64,000 nt of DNA from Kitasatospora sp. NBC_01250 (GCF_036226465.1 NZ_CP108476.1:3720001-3784000), one strand, 5' to 3'. Counted from the first letter of the stretch, positions 1 through 11,916 are shown. The notes: generated by a model from the sequence alone, not told the origin. Numbers and translations: made by a program.

Positions 1-219
1 GGTGACCGCGTTGCGGGACCTGGCGACCAGCGTGGTCAGGCGACCGACCAGGACCGGATCCGGCGCGCTGGCCTGCACCCGGGCCAGTTGACCCGTCACC
101 CGCTGGTAGAGGGCGACCAGTTCGTCCGCCTCCTCGCCACTGAGCCGGCGCCGCTTGCTGAGGGTCTCCAGGCGCGCCCACTGTGCTTGGTGGGCGGCGA
201 CGAAGACGTCCAGATCCAT
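1..219 (-). CDS. SpoIIM-like (stage II sporulation protein M) membrane protein, N-terminal fragment
   Basis: The first 73 codons of a minus-strand gene lie here; the rest is beyond the left edge. The ATG is at 217-219 and the frame is open to base 1. The visible N terminus (MDLDVFVAAHQAQWARLE) is helical and charged, with several Arg/Lys after residue 25. This matches the cytosolic start of actinobacterial SpoIIM-family membrane proteins, which are commonly encoded divergently from an RDD protein, as here. The transmembrane part cannot be seen. Family assignment rests on this short segment and the neighbour; function in these bacteria is unknown. Confidence 0.7.
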   Translation of the reverse strand, partial: MDLDVFVAAHQAQWARLETLSKRRRLSGEEADELVALYQRVTGQLARVQASAPDPVLVGRLTTLVARSRNAVT

Positions 220-398
220 CCGGGTCACTCCAAGGTGGCGATGCGGCGCGGGGCAACGGCTGGGCTCAGCTTGCCAGAGGTCCCGGCGGGCGAGGCGGCC
301 CTTCCCGGGCTTCTGGCGGCCCCGTATGTTGGGCCCCTGAAGATCGGGGGCGGGCGGCGGGCCCGTCTTCCGGATCCCGGACGGAACGGGCTGGTGCG

Positions 399-1343
399 AT
401 GAGTGACCTGGTGACGGGTGAAGCCGTCGTCCTCGGGCTGCGGACGGCGAAGCTGCCGAGCCGCGCACTGGCCGTCCTGCTGGACTTGCTGGTGGAGTTC
501 ACCGGGTTCTTCCTGACCGCGCTGCTGCTGATGACCTCGCTCTCCGACCTGGACGGCGCAGCCGCGGCGGCCCTGGTGATCTGCCTGCTGGTCTTCTTCC
601 TGGTGGCCCTGCCGGTCCTGGTGGAGACGCTCTCGCACGGCCGGTCGCTGGGCAAGGCGGCCCTGGGGCTGCGCGTGGTGCGCGTCGACGGCGGGCCCGC
701 GAGCTTCCGGCACGCGCTGGTGCGCGCGCTGGTCGGCATCTTCGAGATCATCATGCTCACCGGGGTGCCCGCCGTGATCAGCTCGCTGGTCTCGGCCGAA
801 GGGCGGCGGCTCGGTGATGTGTTCGCGGGCACCCTGGTGGTGCGCGAACGGGTGCCCGCGGGCCGCACGGACGGTCTGCCGACCGCGCCGCCACCGCAGG
901 TGATGCATGCGCTGGGGTCGGAGCTGGTGCGCCTGGACCTGTCGGCCGTACCCGAGGGGCTCTGGCTCGCCGTTCGTCAACTCCTGAGTCGCAGCGATCA
1001 GTTGGATGGACAGGTAGCCCTCACGATGGCGCAGCGGCTCGCCGGTGACGTGGCCCTGCGGGTCGGCTGGCCGGTACCGGCCGGGCTGCACCCGGCGATG
1101 TACCTGGCAGCGGTGCTCACCGAGCGGCAGCGGCGCGACTGGCAGCGCGCGACCGGCACGAGCGCGGCACCCGGCTACGGCGTGACCCCGGGATACGGCA
1201 CCCAGCCGCTGCACAGCACGCCGCCGCCGGTGTCGCCGGCCGCTCCCGCCCAGCCGACCCCCGCACCGGCCGCACCACCCGCTCCGCCCGCGACGCCGGC
1301 GCCGCCCGCACCGAACGCGGGCGGTTTCGCGCTGCCCGGCTGA
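399..1343 (+). CDS. RDD family membrane protein
   Basis: 314 residues. Residues about 15-140 hold the RDD domain: an early Arg (LPSRALAVLLDLLVEF) followed by hydrophobic segments near 22-42, 48-70 and 110-130, with the conserved GRSLGKAALGLRVVR stretch between them. After about residue 160 the protein is soluble, and the last 50 residues are Pro/Ala-rich low complexity. RDD proteins are widespread membrane proteins of poorly defined function, some linked to ion transport. I chose the ATG at 399 because the domain starts just after it; the frame is open upstream to 183 but that part is Arg/Gly-rich noise. Divergent from the SpoIIM-like gene, with 179 bp between them for promoters. Confidence 0.85.
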   Translation: MSDLVTGEAVVLGLRTAKLPSRALAVLLDLLVEFTGFFLTALLLMTSLSDLDGAAAAALVICLLVFFLVALPVLVETLSHGRSLGKAALGLRVVRVDGGPASFRHALVRALVGIFEIIMLTGVPAVISSLVSAEGRRLGDVFAGTLVVRERVPAGRTDGLPTAPPPQVMHALGSELVRLDLSAVPEGLWLAVRQLLSRSDQLDGQVALTMAQRLAGDVALRVGWPVPAGLHPAMYLAAVLTERQRRDWQRATGTSAAPGYGVTPGYGTQPLHSTPPPVSPAAPAQPTPAPAAPPAPPATPAPPAPNAGGFALPG

Positions 1344-1357
1344 CCGGGTGGGGCGGC

Positions 1358-1987
1358 TCAGTCCCAGCTCGGCCAGGCGTTCGGCGGACCCTCCAACTCC
1401 TCCAGCTCGATCCCCGGCGCCGCCAGCAACACGTCGCCCGCCAGGTGGATCTCCCGCTGCTCACCCGTCTCCAGGTCGGCCACCTGGTAGCGCTCGACCA
1501 GCAGCGGCCCGGAATCGGTCGGGTGCTGCTCCGTCTCCTGCAGGGTCCAGCCCTGGTCGAAGGTCCGCGGGGCCAGCGCCGTGCCGTGGAAGGCGACCAG
1601 CCGCACCCGCGCGCTCGCTCCCGGCGCCAGCCGCAGCAGACGGGCGGTGGCGATCAGGAAGGCGGGCGAGTCACCGGCGAAGCCGTGCGCGCGGTCGTGC
1701 CCCTCGGTGGCCGAGGCGCCGGTCGGGTCGTCCGGATCGGTGCGCACCCAGGCCACTCCGTCCACCGCTCCCCCGCGCACCTGCCAGCCGCCGGCGCGCA
1801 GCTCCATGCGCAGCGGGCGGCTTCGCGAGTCGAGGGTGAGGTCGACGGTGCCCAGCGTGCCGCCGTCCGGTGCGTAGGTCTTGGAGACGTAGCGCCAGCC
1901 CGCCGGGCCGGGTGCGCAGCTGAAGCGCTCCTCGCCCAGCAGGACGTGGTCGTGGGGGTCGTGCAGCGAGTAACGGCCGTTGGGCAT
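1358..1987 (-). CDS. Hypothetical protein, conserved-looking
   Basis: 209 residues from ATG 1987 (MPNGRYSLHDPHDHVLLGEE). The frame extends upstream to 2095, but that part overlaps the ahcY terminator and is not protein-like. No signal peptide or membrane segment is visible; the composition is that of a soluble beta-rich protein with many Trp/Tyr. I recognise no catalytic motif. It is convergent with the RDD gene (14 bp between stops) and separated from ahcY by a strong hairpin, so it is probably transcribed alone. Function unknown. Confidence 0.75.
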   Translation of the reverse strand: MPNGRYSLHDPHDHVLLGEERFSCAPGPAGWRYVSKTYAPDGGTLGTVDLTLDSRSRPLRMELRAGGWQVRGGAVDGVAWVRTDPDDPTGASATEGHDRAHGFAGDSPAFLIATARLLRLAPGASARVRLVAFHGTALAPRTFDQGWTLQETEQHPTDSGPLLVERYQVADLETGEQREIHLAGDVLLAAPGIELEELEGPPNAWPSWD

Positions 1988-2062
1988 GGCCAGCAGCCTA
2001 TGCCGGAGTCGAACGCCGGCGCGGCCGAGACCCACGTGCCGGTGGGCCGACCCGCCCGCACA

Positions 2063-2107
2063 CGACTGAGCCCGGTGCCGCGTCGCGTGCGGCACCGGGC
2101 TCAGTCG
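2063..2107. terminator. Perfect hairpin downstream of ahcY
   Basis: A 19-bp perfect inverted repeat (arms 2063-2081 and 2089-2107, 7-base loop) lies just after the ahcY stop codon. It lacks a T-run, as usual for high-GC actinobacterial terminators. It separates ahcY from the unknown gene downstream. Confidence 0.85.
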
Positions 2108-2117
2108 GACGTCATCG

Positions 2118-4788
<2,671 letters not shown>

Positions 4789-4798
4789 CGGTGGGGCC

Positions 4799-6004
4799 TC
4801 AGAGGGTGACGGTGGCGCGGAACAGCACGCCCTCGCCGGTCAGGGTGGTGGCGGTGCCGGTGGCCGGCAGGTAGGCGGACTGGCCCTTGGCCAGTTCCAG
4901 TCGCCGGCCGGCGGCGTCGGCCAGGGTGATCGCGCCCTCGGTGCAGAGCAGGATCTGGGCGCTGCGCCCGGCCACCTGGCGCTCGGTGCCCGCGGTCAGG
5001 GCGAAGCGGGAGAGGCGGAACTCGTCGATCGGGACCGGGAACAGCTCCTCGCCGTCCTCGCTCGCCGCCGGATGCTGCACGCCCGGGTCGCCGGCCTCGA
5101 AGACGACCACGTCGAGCAGCTCGGGGACGTCGATGTGCTTGGGGGTCAGCCCGCAGCGCAGCACGTTGTCGGAGTTGGCCATGATCTCCACGCCGGTGCC
5201 CTTGAGGTAGGCGTGCGGGACGCCCGCGCCGAGGTAGAGCGCGTCACCGGGCTGCAGCTGGACGAAGTTGAGCAGCAGCGCGGCCAGCACACCGGCGTCG
5301 CCGGGGAAGTGCTTGGCGGCGTACGCGTAGCCGGCCCAGGCGGGCGCCCAGGGCGAGGCGGGCTCGGCGGCCAGCGAGCGGTCCAGCGCGTCGGCCACCT
5401 CCTTGACGGTGACCGCGACGACCGAGGGGTCGGTGGTGAGCACGATGGCCAGGGTCTCGCGCAGCGCCTGGGCCTCGGGCTTGGTGCGCAGCAGGTCGAT
5501 CAGCGGGGCCAGGCCCGGAACGCCGAGCCCCTCCATCAGCTCGGCGGTGGCCAGCGGGTCGCGGAAGCCGCACAGGCCGTCGAACGGCTCGAGCGCGCAG
5601 ATCAGCTCGGGCTTGTGGTTGGCGTCCTTGTAGTTGCGGTGGCCGGCCTCGACCGGCACCCCGGCGGCCTCCTCGGCGGCGAACCCGGCCCGGGCCTGGG
5701 CCAGCGAGGGGTGCACCTGGAGCGAGAGCGGGATCTCGGCGGCCAGCACCTTGAGCAGGAACGGCAGCGTCGGGCCGAACTTCGCGACGGCCTCGGCGCC
5801 CAGCTCGCCGGCCGGGTCCGCGGCGATCACCTCGTTGAGCGCCTGGGGGCCGGCACCACGGTCCACCCGGGAGGGCTCGCCGGGGTGGGCGCCCAGCCAC
5901 AGCTCGGCCTGCGGCTCACCGGTGGGCTGCTCACCGAGCAGGGCCGGGATCGCGGTGGTCGAACCCCAGGCATACGGGCGGACGGTGTTGGCGAGGCGGT
6001 CCAT
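4799..6004 (-). CDS. manA: Mannose-6-phosphate isomerase, class I
   Basis: 401 residues from ATG 6004 (MDRLANTVRPYAWGSTTAIP). Interconverts fructose-6-phosphate and mannose-6-phosphate, feeding GDP-mannose for glycans and glycolipids. Type I PMI features are visible: the PYAWGS start, the KVLAAEIPLSLQVHPSLAQA metal/active-site region, the NHKPELICALEPFDGLCGFR block, and a C-terminal cupin-like half with the ALYLGAGVPHAYLKG motif. The longer frame to 6718 is a shadow of the SIS gene. It lies 71 bp downstream of the SIS-domain gene in a same-strand series with manB, which supports a mannose-metabolism operon. Confidence 0.95.
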   Translation of the reverse strand: MDRLANTVRPYAWGSTTAIPALLGEQPTGEPQAELWLGAHPGEPSRVDRGAGPQALNEVIAADPAGELGAEAVAKFGPTLPFLLKVLAAEIPLSLQVHPSLAQARAGFAAEEAAGVPVEAGHRNYKDANHKPELICALEPFDGLCGFRDPLATAELMEGLGVPGLAPLIDLLRTKPEAQALRETLAIVLTTDPSVVAVTVKEVADALDRSLAAEPASPWAPAWAGYAYAAKHFPGDAGVLAALLLNFVQLQPGDALYLGAGVPHAYLKGTGVEIMANSDNVLRCGLTPKHIDVPELLDVVVFEAGDPGVQHPAASEDGEELFPVPIDEFRLSRFALTAGTERQVAGRSAQILLCTEGAITLADAAGRRLELAKGQSAYLPATGTATTLTGEGVLFRATVTL

Positions 6005-6075
6005 GTAGCGGCCCTGCTCCTTATCGGTGTGCTGCACAACGTGTTCGAGGCCCTCAGACCCTAGCCGACCAGGCC

Positions 6076-7281
6076 TCAGTGCTGTTCGGCCAGTGCGAGG
6101 TAGACGGCGGCGAAGTCGGTCAGCGCGATCAGCTCGGCCAGCGCGTGCACCGGCTCGGGGCGCAGGCCGGCCAGCTCGGTCAACCGGACCTCGTGGTCGG
6201 CGAGGAGGCGGCGGGCGCGGCGCACGGTCGGGGTGGCCGGGCCGGGCTCCGGCACGGCCTCCGGCTCGACGGGCTCGGCGCCCGGCAGCTCCTCGCGCGG
6301 GGTGTGCCGCAGCAGCAGGACCTGCAGGGTCAGCGGGTCCGGCTCGTCGATCCGGTCGCGGAAGAAGTCCGCCGGGTCCGCGCCGGTGCCGAACCGGCCG
6401 GTGATCATGCCCCGGTGGGTGCTGAGCACCTGCGGCAGCTGCCCGGCGACGGCCGGGCGCCCGGCCCGGTCGGCGAGCACCGCGGTGAACCGCTCGGCGG
6501 CCACCGCGGCCAGCGGGCCCTCGCTCCACAGCAGCGGGACGGTGCCGGAGAGCTGGGCGGCCAGCTCCTTGGCGGGGTTGCGGTAGGCGGCGGCGTCCGG
6601 CCGGTGGCGCACCGCCAGCTCGTCCAACAGGTCGGCGGTGGCCTCCAGTTGCGCGGTGGGGGCGTCGATCACGCCGATCCGGTCGGCCAGCGCGAGCAGC
6701 GGGGTGAGGAAGGCCCACAGGGCGCCCAGCTCCTCCGCCGGGAGGTCGGGCTCGCGCGCCTCGGGCACCTCCTCCAGCGGGGTGGCCGGCACGTACGGCA
6801 GCGGCATCCCGCGCACCTGGAGCGCGGCCTCGGCCAGCGGGCGGCCCTCGGGGGCGATCACCGCGATAGCGCAGCCGCGGCCGTACGCCTGCTCGGCGAG
6901 GCTGATCAGGCCGGCCTCGGTGCCGTCGGAGGAGCAGAGCACCAGCAGGTCGAGCGGTCCGGCCCAGCCGGGCAGCTGCCAGCTGAGGCCTTCGCTGAAG
7001 AGGGCGGCGGGCCGGGCGTCCACCGGGGCCAGCGGCTGGACCAGGGTCCCGTTGCCGGCCAGCGCGGCCAGCGCCTGACCGGCCGTCAGCGCGCTGCCGT
7101 GTCCGGCGACCAGGATGCCGCGCGGGTGTCCGTCCGGCTGCAGTGAGCCCAGGCCCGCGGCCTCGGCCAGCCGCAGCGCGGTGCGGACCCGGGCGCCGGC
7201 GGCGGCCAGCATGAGCAGGGCGTGCTCCCGGTCGGCGCGCTGGAGGGCGGCCGGGTCGTCGAGCAGACTGTCGTCGAGCAT
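6076..7281 (-). CDS. SIS-domain phosphosugar isomerase-like protein
   Basis: 401 residues from ATG 7281, preceded by AGGAGG. The N-terminal half has the SIS (sugar isomerase) fold signature: GILVAGHGSALTAGQALAAL, LLVLCSSDGTEAGLISLAEQ and a GCAIAVIAPEGRPLAEAA strand-loop. The C-terminal half resembles the second SIS lobe of the bifunctional phosphoglucose/phosphomannose isomerase family. Its place between manA and manB suggests it handles mannose- or glucose-6-phosphate. Whether it is an active isomerase cannot be decided from sequence. The track-length frame to 8727 is a manB shadow and was trimmed. Confidence 0.85.
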   Translation of the reverse strand: MLDDSLLDDPAALQRADREHALLMLAAAGARVRTALRLAEAAGLGSLQPDGHPRGILVAGHGSALTAGQALAALAGNGTLVQPLAPVDARPAALFSEGLSWQLPGWAGPLDLLVLCSSDGTEAGLISLAEQAYGRGCAIAVIAPEGRPLAEAALQVRGMPLPYVPATPLEEVPEAREPDLPAEELGALWAFLTPLLALADRIGVIDAPTAQLEATADLLDELAVRHRPDAAAYRNPAKELAAQLSGTVPLLWSEGPLAAVAAERFTAVLADRAGRPAVAGQLPQVLSTHRGMITGRFGTGADPADFFRDRIDEPDPLTLQVLLLRHTPREELPGAEPVEPEAVPEPGPATPTVRRARRLLADHEVRLTELAGLRPEPVHALAELIALTDFAAVYLALAEQH

Positions 7282-7322
7282 GCGGCTGGACCTCCTGGTC
7301 CGCTCTCTGCGGTGACGGGACC

Positions 7323-7505
7323 TCAGGCGGGGCGGCGGGCCTCGTCCACGAGGAGCACCGGGATGCCGTCGCGGACCGGGTAGGCCAGGCCGCAGTCGGC
7401 GCCGGTGCAGATCAGCTCGGGCTGGTCGGCCTCGCCGCTCTCGCGCAGCGCGGCATGGCAGCTCGGGCAGACCAGGATCTCCAGCAGGAACGGTTCGAGC
7501 GTCAT
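7323..7505 (-). CDS. Trm112-family small zinc protein
   Basis: 60 residues: LLEILVCPSCHAALRES, then a second Cys pair (C33 and C38, CTGADCGLAYPVRDGIPVLL). The four cysteines and the PVRDGIPVLL tail match the bacterial Trm112/YcaR family. In eukaryotes Trm112 activates methyltransferases; the bacterial role is less clear. It sits between the SIS gene and manB on the same strand (41 and 48 bp gaps), an arrangement common in actinomycetes. Confidence 0.9.
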   Translation of the reverse strand: MTLEPFLLEILVCPSCHAALRESGEADQPELICTGADCGLAYPVRDGIPVLLVDEARRPA

Positions 7506-7553
7506 GGTGTACGGGCTCCGTCGGGTCGTTCGGGTGGCGCGACGAACAACGGA

Positions 7554-8951
7554 TCAGGCGCGGACGATCGCCAGCACCGCGTCGCGCAGCTCGGCCATCT
7601 TGGCCGGGTCCTTGGCCTCGACGTTCAGGCGCAGCAGCGGCTCGGTGTTGGAGGCGCGCAGGTTGAACCACCAGTCGGCGCCGGCGATGGTCAGGCCGTC
7701 CAGCTCGTCGACCTTGACGCCCTCCAGCGAACCGTAGGCGGCGCGGACCTCGGCGGCCTTGGCGGCCTGGTCGGCGACCTCGCTGTTGATCTCGCCGGAG
7801 GCCGCGTAGCGGTCGTACTCGGCGGTCAGCGCGGAGAGCGTGCCCTGCTGGCCACCGAGCGCGGCGAGCACGTGCAGCGCGGCCAGCATGCCGGTGTCGG
7901 CACGCCAGAAGTCGCGGAAGTAGTAGTGCGCGGAGTGCTCGCCACCGAAGATCGCGTCGGTCTCGGCCATCTCCTGCTTGATGAAGGAGTGGCCGACCCG
8001 GGTGCGCACGGCCTTGCCGCCGTGCTCGGCGACGACCTCGGGCACGGTCCAGGAGGTGATCAGGTTGTGGATGATCGTGGCGTTCGGCTCGCCGTTGGCC
8101 CGGGCCCGGGCCAGCTCGCGCACCGCGACCAGGGCGGTGATCGCGGACGGGGAGACCGGCTCGCCGCGCTCGTCGATCACGAAGCAGCGGTCGGCGTCGC
8201 CGTCGAAGGCCAGACCGATGTCGGCGCCGACCTCCTTGACCTTGGCCTGCAGGTCGACCAGGTTCTTCGGGTCGAGCGGGTTGGCCTCGTGGTTGGGGAA
8301 GGTGCCGTCCAGCTCGAAGTACATCGGGACGACGTCGAGCGGCAGGCCCTCGAGGACGGTCGGGACGGTGTGGCCGCCCATGCCGTTGCCCGCGTCCACC
8401 GCGACCTTGAGCGGGCGGATCGCGGTGAGGTCGACCAGGCCGAGCAGGTGGTCGGCGTAGCCGCGCAGGGTGTCCTGCTGGGTCAGCACGCCCGGCTTCA
8501 CGTCCACGGCCGGCACCGTCACGCTCTCGACCCCGTCGGCATCCTCGTGCAGCCAGGACTGCACCAGCTCCCGGATGTCCGCCAGGCCGGTGTTCTCGCC
8601 CACCGGGGCGGCACCCTTGCGGCAGAGCTTGATGCCGTTGTACTGCGCCGGGTTGTGGCTCGCGGTGAACATCGCGCCGGGCAGGTCCAGCTTGCCGCTC
8701 GCGTAGTACAGCTGGTCGGTCGAGCACAGGCCGATCTCGGTGACATCGGCACCGCGGGCGGCGGCGCCCTCGGCGAAGGCCCGGCTCAGGCTCGGCGAGG
8801 AGGGGCGCATGTCATGGCCGACCACGATCGCGGTCGCGCCGGTGACCTGCACGAATGCGGCGCCGAAGGCACGGGACAGGTTCTCGTCCCACTGGTCCGG
8901 GACGACGCCTCGGACGTCGTACGCCTTCACGAGCTGCTTGAGGTCGCGCAC
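7554..8951 (-). CDS. manB: Phosphomannomutase/phosphoglucomutase
   Basis: 465 residues, GTG start. Converts mannose-6-phosphate to mannose-1-phosphate (possibly also glucose phosphates) in the cytosol. All four alpha-D-phosphohexomutase elements are present: the phosphoserine loop TASHNPAQYNGIK, the metal loop AFDGDADRCFVID, the sugar-binding loop GGEHSAHYYFRDFW, and the phosphate-binding RASNTEPLLRLNVEA. Length is normal. With manA downstream it makes mannose-1-phosphate, the GDP-mannose precursor used for protein O-mannosylation, phosphatidylinositol mannosides or wall glycans. Confidence 0.96.
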   Translation of the reverse strand: MRDLKQLVKAYDVRGVVPDQWDENLSRAFGAAFVQVTGATAIVVGHDMRPSSPSLSRAFAEGAAARGADVTEIGLCSTDQLYYASGKLDLPGAMFTASHNPAQYNGIKLCRKGAAPVGENTGLADIRELVQSWLHEDADGVESVTVPAVDVKPGVLTQQDTLRGYADHLLGLVDLTAIRPLKVAVDAGNGMGGHTVPTVLEGLPLDVVPMYFELDGTFPNHEANPLDPKNLVDLQAKVKEVGADIGLAFDGDADRCFVIDERGEPVSPSAITALVAVRELARARANGEPNATIIHNLITSWTVPEVVAEHGGKAVRTRVGHSFIKQEMAETDAIFGGEHSAHYYFRDFWRADTGMLAALHVLAALGGQQGTLSALTAEYDRYAASGEINSEVADQAAKAAEVRAAYGSLEGVKVDELDGLTIAGADWWFNLRASNTEPLLRLNVEAKDPAKMAELRDAVLAIVRA

Positions 8952-9154
8952 TGCGGCTCCACCCTGGTCTGTGTACGGGATCGGGCTCCGGTCGGCCCAC
9001 GGTCACGATACGTCGCGCCACGGGTACGGGTGACCACAGGGCCCCGTCCCGGGCAGGGGAGCAGCGTACCGGGTGCGGGTGTCGGCTTCGGAACGCTTCG
9101 TGATCCCGTCCCGGTCCTGGCCCCGCTCCTGATACGACCCGGGCGCGGCGGGGA

Positions 9155-9526
9155 TCAGTTCTCGGGCGAGCGGAGCACCCGCAGGTGCGCCCGGCGGCCG
9201 ACCTCGGCGGGATCGACCTCGGCGGGCCGCACCGGGCGCGGACCGCGGTCCTGCGGGCGGGCCGCCTCGCGCACGGCGTTGGCCAGCGCCTCCAGGTCGT
9301 CGCTGCTGCGGCGCATCGGGCCGCCCTCGGTGGCCAGGCGGACCACCTCCCAGCCGCGCGGAGCGGTCAGCCGCTCGGCGTGCTCGGCGCACAGGTCGTA
9401 GCAGTGCGGTTCGGCGTAGGTGGCGAGCGGGCCGAGTACCGCCGTGGAGTCGGCGTACACGTACGTCAGGGTCGCCACGGCCGGTCGGCCGCACGCGGTC
9501 CGCGAACAACGACGTACAGGGCTCAC
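9155..9526 (-). CDS. DUF3499 family zinc-binding-like protein
   Basis: 123 residues from GTG 9526. It begins with the conserved RRCSRTACGRPAVATLTYVY (a CxxxxC pair), then HCYDLCAEHAERL (CxxxC), suggesting a four-Cys metal site. The rest is charged with no known motif. The family is actinobacterial and its function is unknown. The start is uncertain: the frame is open to 9751 but an earlier start would overlap the divergent metallopeptidase gene, and no clear ribosome-binding site precedes the GTG. A 203-bp gap separates it from manB. Confidence 0.82.
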   Translation of the reverse strand: MSPVRRCSRTACGRPAVATLTYVYADSTAVLGPLATYAEPHCYDLCAEHAERLTAPRGWEVVRLATEGGPMRRSSDDLEALANAVREAARPQDRGPRPVRPAEVDPAEVGRRAHLRVLRSPEN

Positions 9527-9677
9527 GAGGGTGGACGGTACCGCAACCACGCCCGGCTGGCTAAGACCCGGTGCGTCGCGATGGTTCGTGTCGCGTCCCG
9601 GCGGGCTCGCGGGCCGGCTCGGATCGGTGTCCGCATGGTCCATTTCCTGGCCTCCAAGGACTACGCTCGTCACTGAT

Positions 9678-10181
9678 ATGGACAGCTCCGCACCGCCACC
9701 GCCCGCGTCGCCGCCACCCGCGGGGTCGCCGCCCGGACCGCCGCCGCCCACCGCGCCGGCGCCTGGTCCGCGGCGCCGCGACCGGCACGGGCGCGGCCTG
9801 CGCGGGCCGCTGGCACCGCCGCAGGTCCCGCTCTCGCTGAGCCGCTCCGAGCTCTTCGAGGACTACGTCCGCGAGTCGGTCGAGCGGCTGGAGCGGCGCT
9901 GGCCCCAGCTGATCGACGTCGAGTTCGAGGTCGACGAGGTGCCCGAGGCGCTGCCGGGCGAGCCCGACGCGCCGGCCGGCGGCGGGGTGCCGCTCGGCAT
10001 GGTGGTCGCCGCCCGGCAGGGCCGCAAGAGCCGGATCGTGATCTACCGCCGCCCGGTAGAGATCCGCGCCAAGACGCGCGACGACCGGGCGGCGCTGGTC
10101 CACGAGATCCTGATCGAGCAGGTCGCCGAGCTGCTCGGGCTCTCGCCGGACGCCATCGATCCGCGCTACGACGAGGACTGA
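9678..10181 (+). CDS. Metallopeptidase family protein (minizincin, HExxxEQ type)
   Basis: 167 residues. The first 45 are Pro/Ala/Arg-rich and disordered. The core carries VHEILIEQVAELLGLSP near the C terminus: a zincin-like HEIxxEQ helix, in which His and Glu would bind zinc and catalyse. The family is small and cytosolic in actinobacteria with no known substrate. Divergent from the DUF3499 gene (151 bp) and convergent with the DUF5719 gene (34 bp). Confidence 0.85.
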   Translation: MDSSAPPPPASPPPAGSPPGPPPPTAPAPGPRRRDRHGRGLRGPLAPPQVPLSLSRSELFEDYVRESVERLERRWPQLIDVEFEVDEVPEALPGEPDAPAGGGVPLGMVVAARQGRKSRIVIYRRPVEIRAKTRDDRAALVHEILIEQVAELLGLSPDAIDPRYDED

Positions 10182-10215
10182 CAGCGGCTCAGGCAGTCTC
10201 TCAGGCCGGACCCGC

Positions 10216-11916
10216 TCAGTGCACCAGCACTCCCGGGTCCGGGTTGGCCTGCGGGATCTGCACGTAGCTGTGGTCGTCGTGCAGCGCCTGGATGGTGAAC
10301 ATCGGCACGTTGTTGCTCGACACCGCCAGCACCCGCGCGGCCACCACCGGGCCGCCCGAGACGGACTCCATGGTCAGGCCGAACGATCCGCTGCCGCCTG
10401 CGGGTTCGGGTGAGGCGAGGGAGATCGTCGAACCTGCCGGGACCTGGACGGTCTGGGTGTTCGGGGTGCCGCCGCCGGTGCCCGCCGAGGCCGTCACCTT
10501 GACGGTGGCGGCGTCACCCGTGGCAGTGAGCAGCAGAGTGGACGTGCCACCGCCGCGGGTGTCCGCCACGCTGGCCCGCCGGCCCACCGGGTCGGTGCCG
10601 GTCAGCCAGGCCGAGTCGCTCTTGCCGTTGGCCGAGCGGTCCACCCGCATGGTGGCCACCACCGGGGTCGGGTGCTGCGGGTCGCTGGGGGTCAGCCGCA
10701 GCGCGGAGGCCTGCTGGCGGGTGATCTGGCCGAGGTCGACCGCGTTCACCATGCCCGCCTTGACGTGGATCGTCTCGTGCCCGGCCGGGGTGAACCAGCC
10801 GTTCGGGCCGGAGAGCTGGACCTTCAGGTCGGCGTCGTCGCTGCCGCCGGGGGCGGCCACGATCAGCCGGGCCGCCGACAGGTCGCCGGGCAGCCCGGGG
10901 ATCGTCACCGAGGCGGCCGGGTCCACCGAGGCGGGGATCCAGTCGGCACCGGCCGAGCCGTCGGCGGCGTGCAGGAACGCGCCGACCCGGCCGCTGCGCA
11001 CGCTCACCTCCACCGCGAGGTCGCTGACCTGGTCGGTGACCACGCTGGTCAGCAGCACCGCCACCGAGCTGCCCGGCGGCACCGTGATGCCGGTGGCCGC
11101 GTCGCTGTCGATCGGGCCGTTGCCGCCGTACAGCCGCAGGTCGACCACGGCGGCGGTGGCGTCGGGGTTGGTCAGGCTGACGTAGTCCTTGCGGTCGCCC
11201 GCGGTGCTGGCGCCGGCGAACCAGAAGTGGGTGCCCGAGGGCGTGCAGTTGACCGCCGACAGGCCCTGGCCGTGCGGGTCGGTGACGGTGGTGGTCTGGG
11301 TGACCGTGAAGCCGGGGGCGTAGCTGCCGGTGGCGATCGCGGTGGTGCCCACCGCGCTGTCGCCGTTGTCCGCCTGGGCGCTGACCGGAACACCGGGCTT
11401 GGCCAGCGTGACCAGGGCGTTCGCCTGGCCGGTGTTCTGGGCCTGGCTGGGCGACGGCGAGGCGGCGGGCGAACCGGAGGGCGCGCCGGACGGGCCGGCG
11501 GCGGCGGGCGCCGGCGGGGTCACGTCGCGCACGGTGGCGCTGCCGCCCTGGGCCGGGCCGCCGCTGCCCGGGGTGAAGGCGGTGATCTGGGTGCTGCCGG
11601 TCACGCCCTGGATCGGCTGCGGGCAGATCACCGCGGTGCGCTCGACCTGCGCGCCCACCGGAGCCCCGGCCGGCGGCCCGGCGGGCGAGGCGGGAGGACG
11701 CAGCTCGGCGACGCCGAAGACCAGCCCGAGCACGGCCGCGCAGGCCAGCAGCGACACCCCGGCGCGGCTGCCGCCGGGGCCGGCGGGGGTGGCGATGGGC
11801 GTGCCGGCGGGCGGCGTGTGGCCGGTGGGCGGCGGGAAGCCGGCGGGCTCGGCGGACTCCGCCGGGCCGGACGGCTCGTCGGCCGAGCGGCCTCGGGAGA
11901 AGGCGGGCAACTTCAT
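10216..11916 (-). CDS. DUF5719 family membrane-anchored extracytoplasmic protein
   Basis: 566 residues. A Pro/Gly-rich cytosolic N terminus of about 52 residues is followed by one membrane helix (SLLACAAVLGLVFGVAEL, about 55-72). The rest is a Ser/Thr/Gly/Ala-rich extracytoplasmic region with repeating beta-strand patterns. No catalytic motif is visible. Its ATG overlaps the stop of the upstream glycosyltransferase gene by 4 bp, so the two are translationally coupled. The partnership suggests a role with that protein at the cell envelope. Function unknown. Confidence 0.88.
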   Translation of the reverse strand: MKLPAFSRGRSADEPSGPAESAEPAGFPPPTGHTPPAGTPIATPAGPGGSRAGVSLLACAAVLGLVFGVAELRPPASPAGPPAGAPVGAQVERTAVICPQPIQGVTGSTQITAFTPGSGGPAQGGSATVRDVTPPAPAAAGPSGAPSGSPAASPSPSQAQNTGQANALVTLAKPGVPVSAQADNGDSAVGTTAIATGSYAPGFTVTQTTTVTDPHGQGLSAVNCTPSGTHFWFAGASTAGDRKDYVSLTNPDATAAVVDLRLYGGNGPIDSDAATGITVPPGSSVAVLLTSVVTDQVSDLAVEVSVRSGRVGAFLHAADGSAGADWIPASVDPAASVTIPGLPGDLSAARLIVAAPGGSDDADLKVQLSGPNGWFTPAGHETIHVKAGMVNAVDLGQITRQQASALRLTPSDPQHPTPVVATMRVDRSANGKSDSAWLTGTDPVGRRASVADTRGGGTSTLLLTATGDAATVKVTASAGTGGGTPNTQTVQVPAGSTISLASPEPAGGSGSFGLTMESVSGGPVVAARVLAVSSNNVPMFTIQALHDDHSYVQIPQANPDPGVLVH

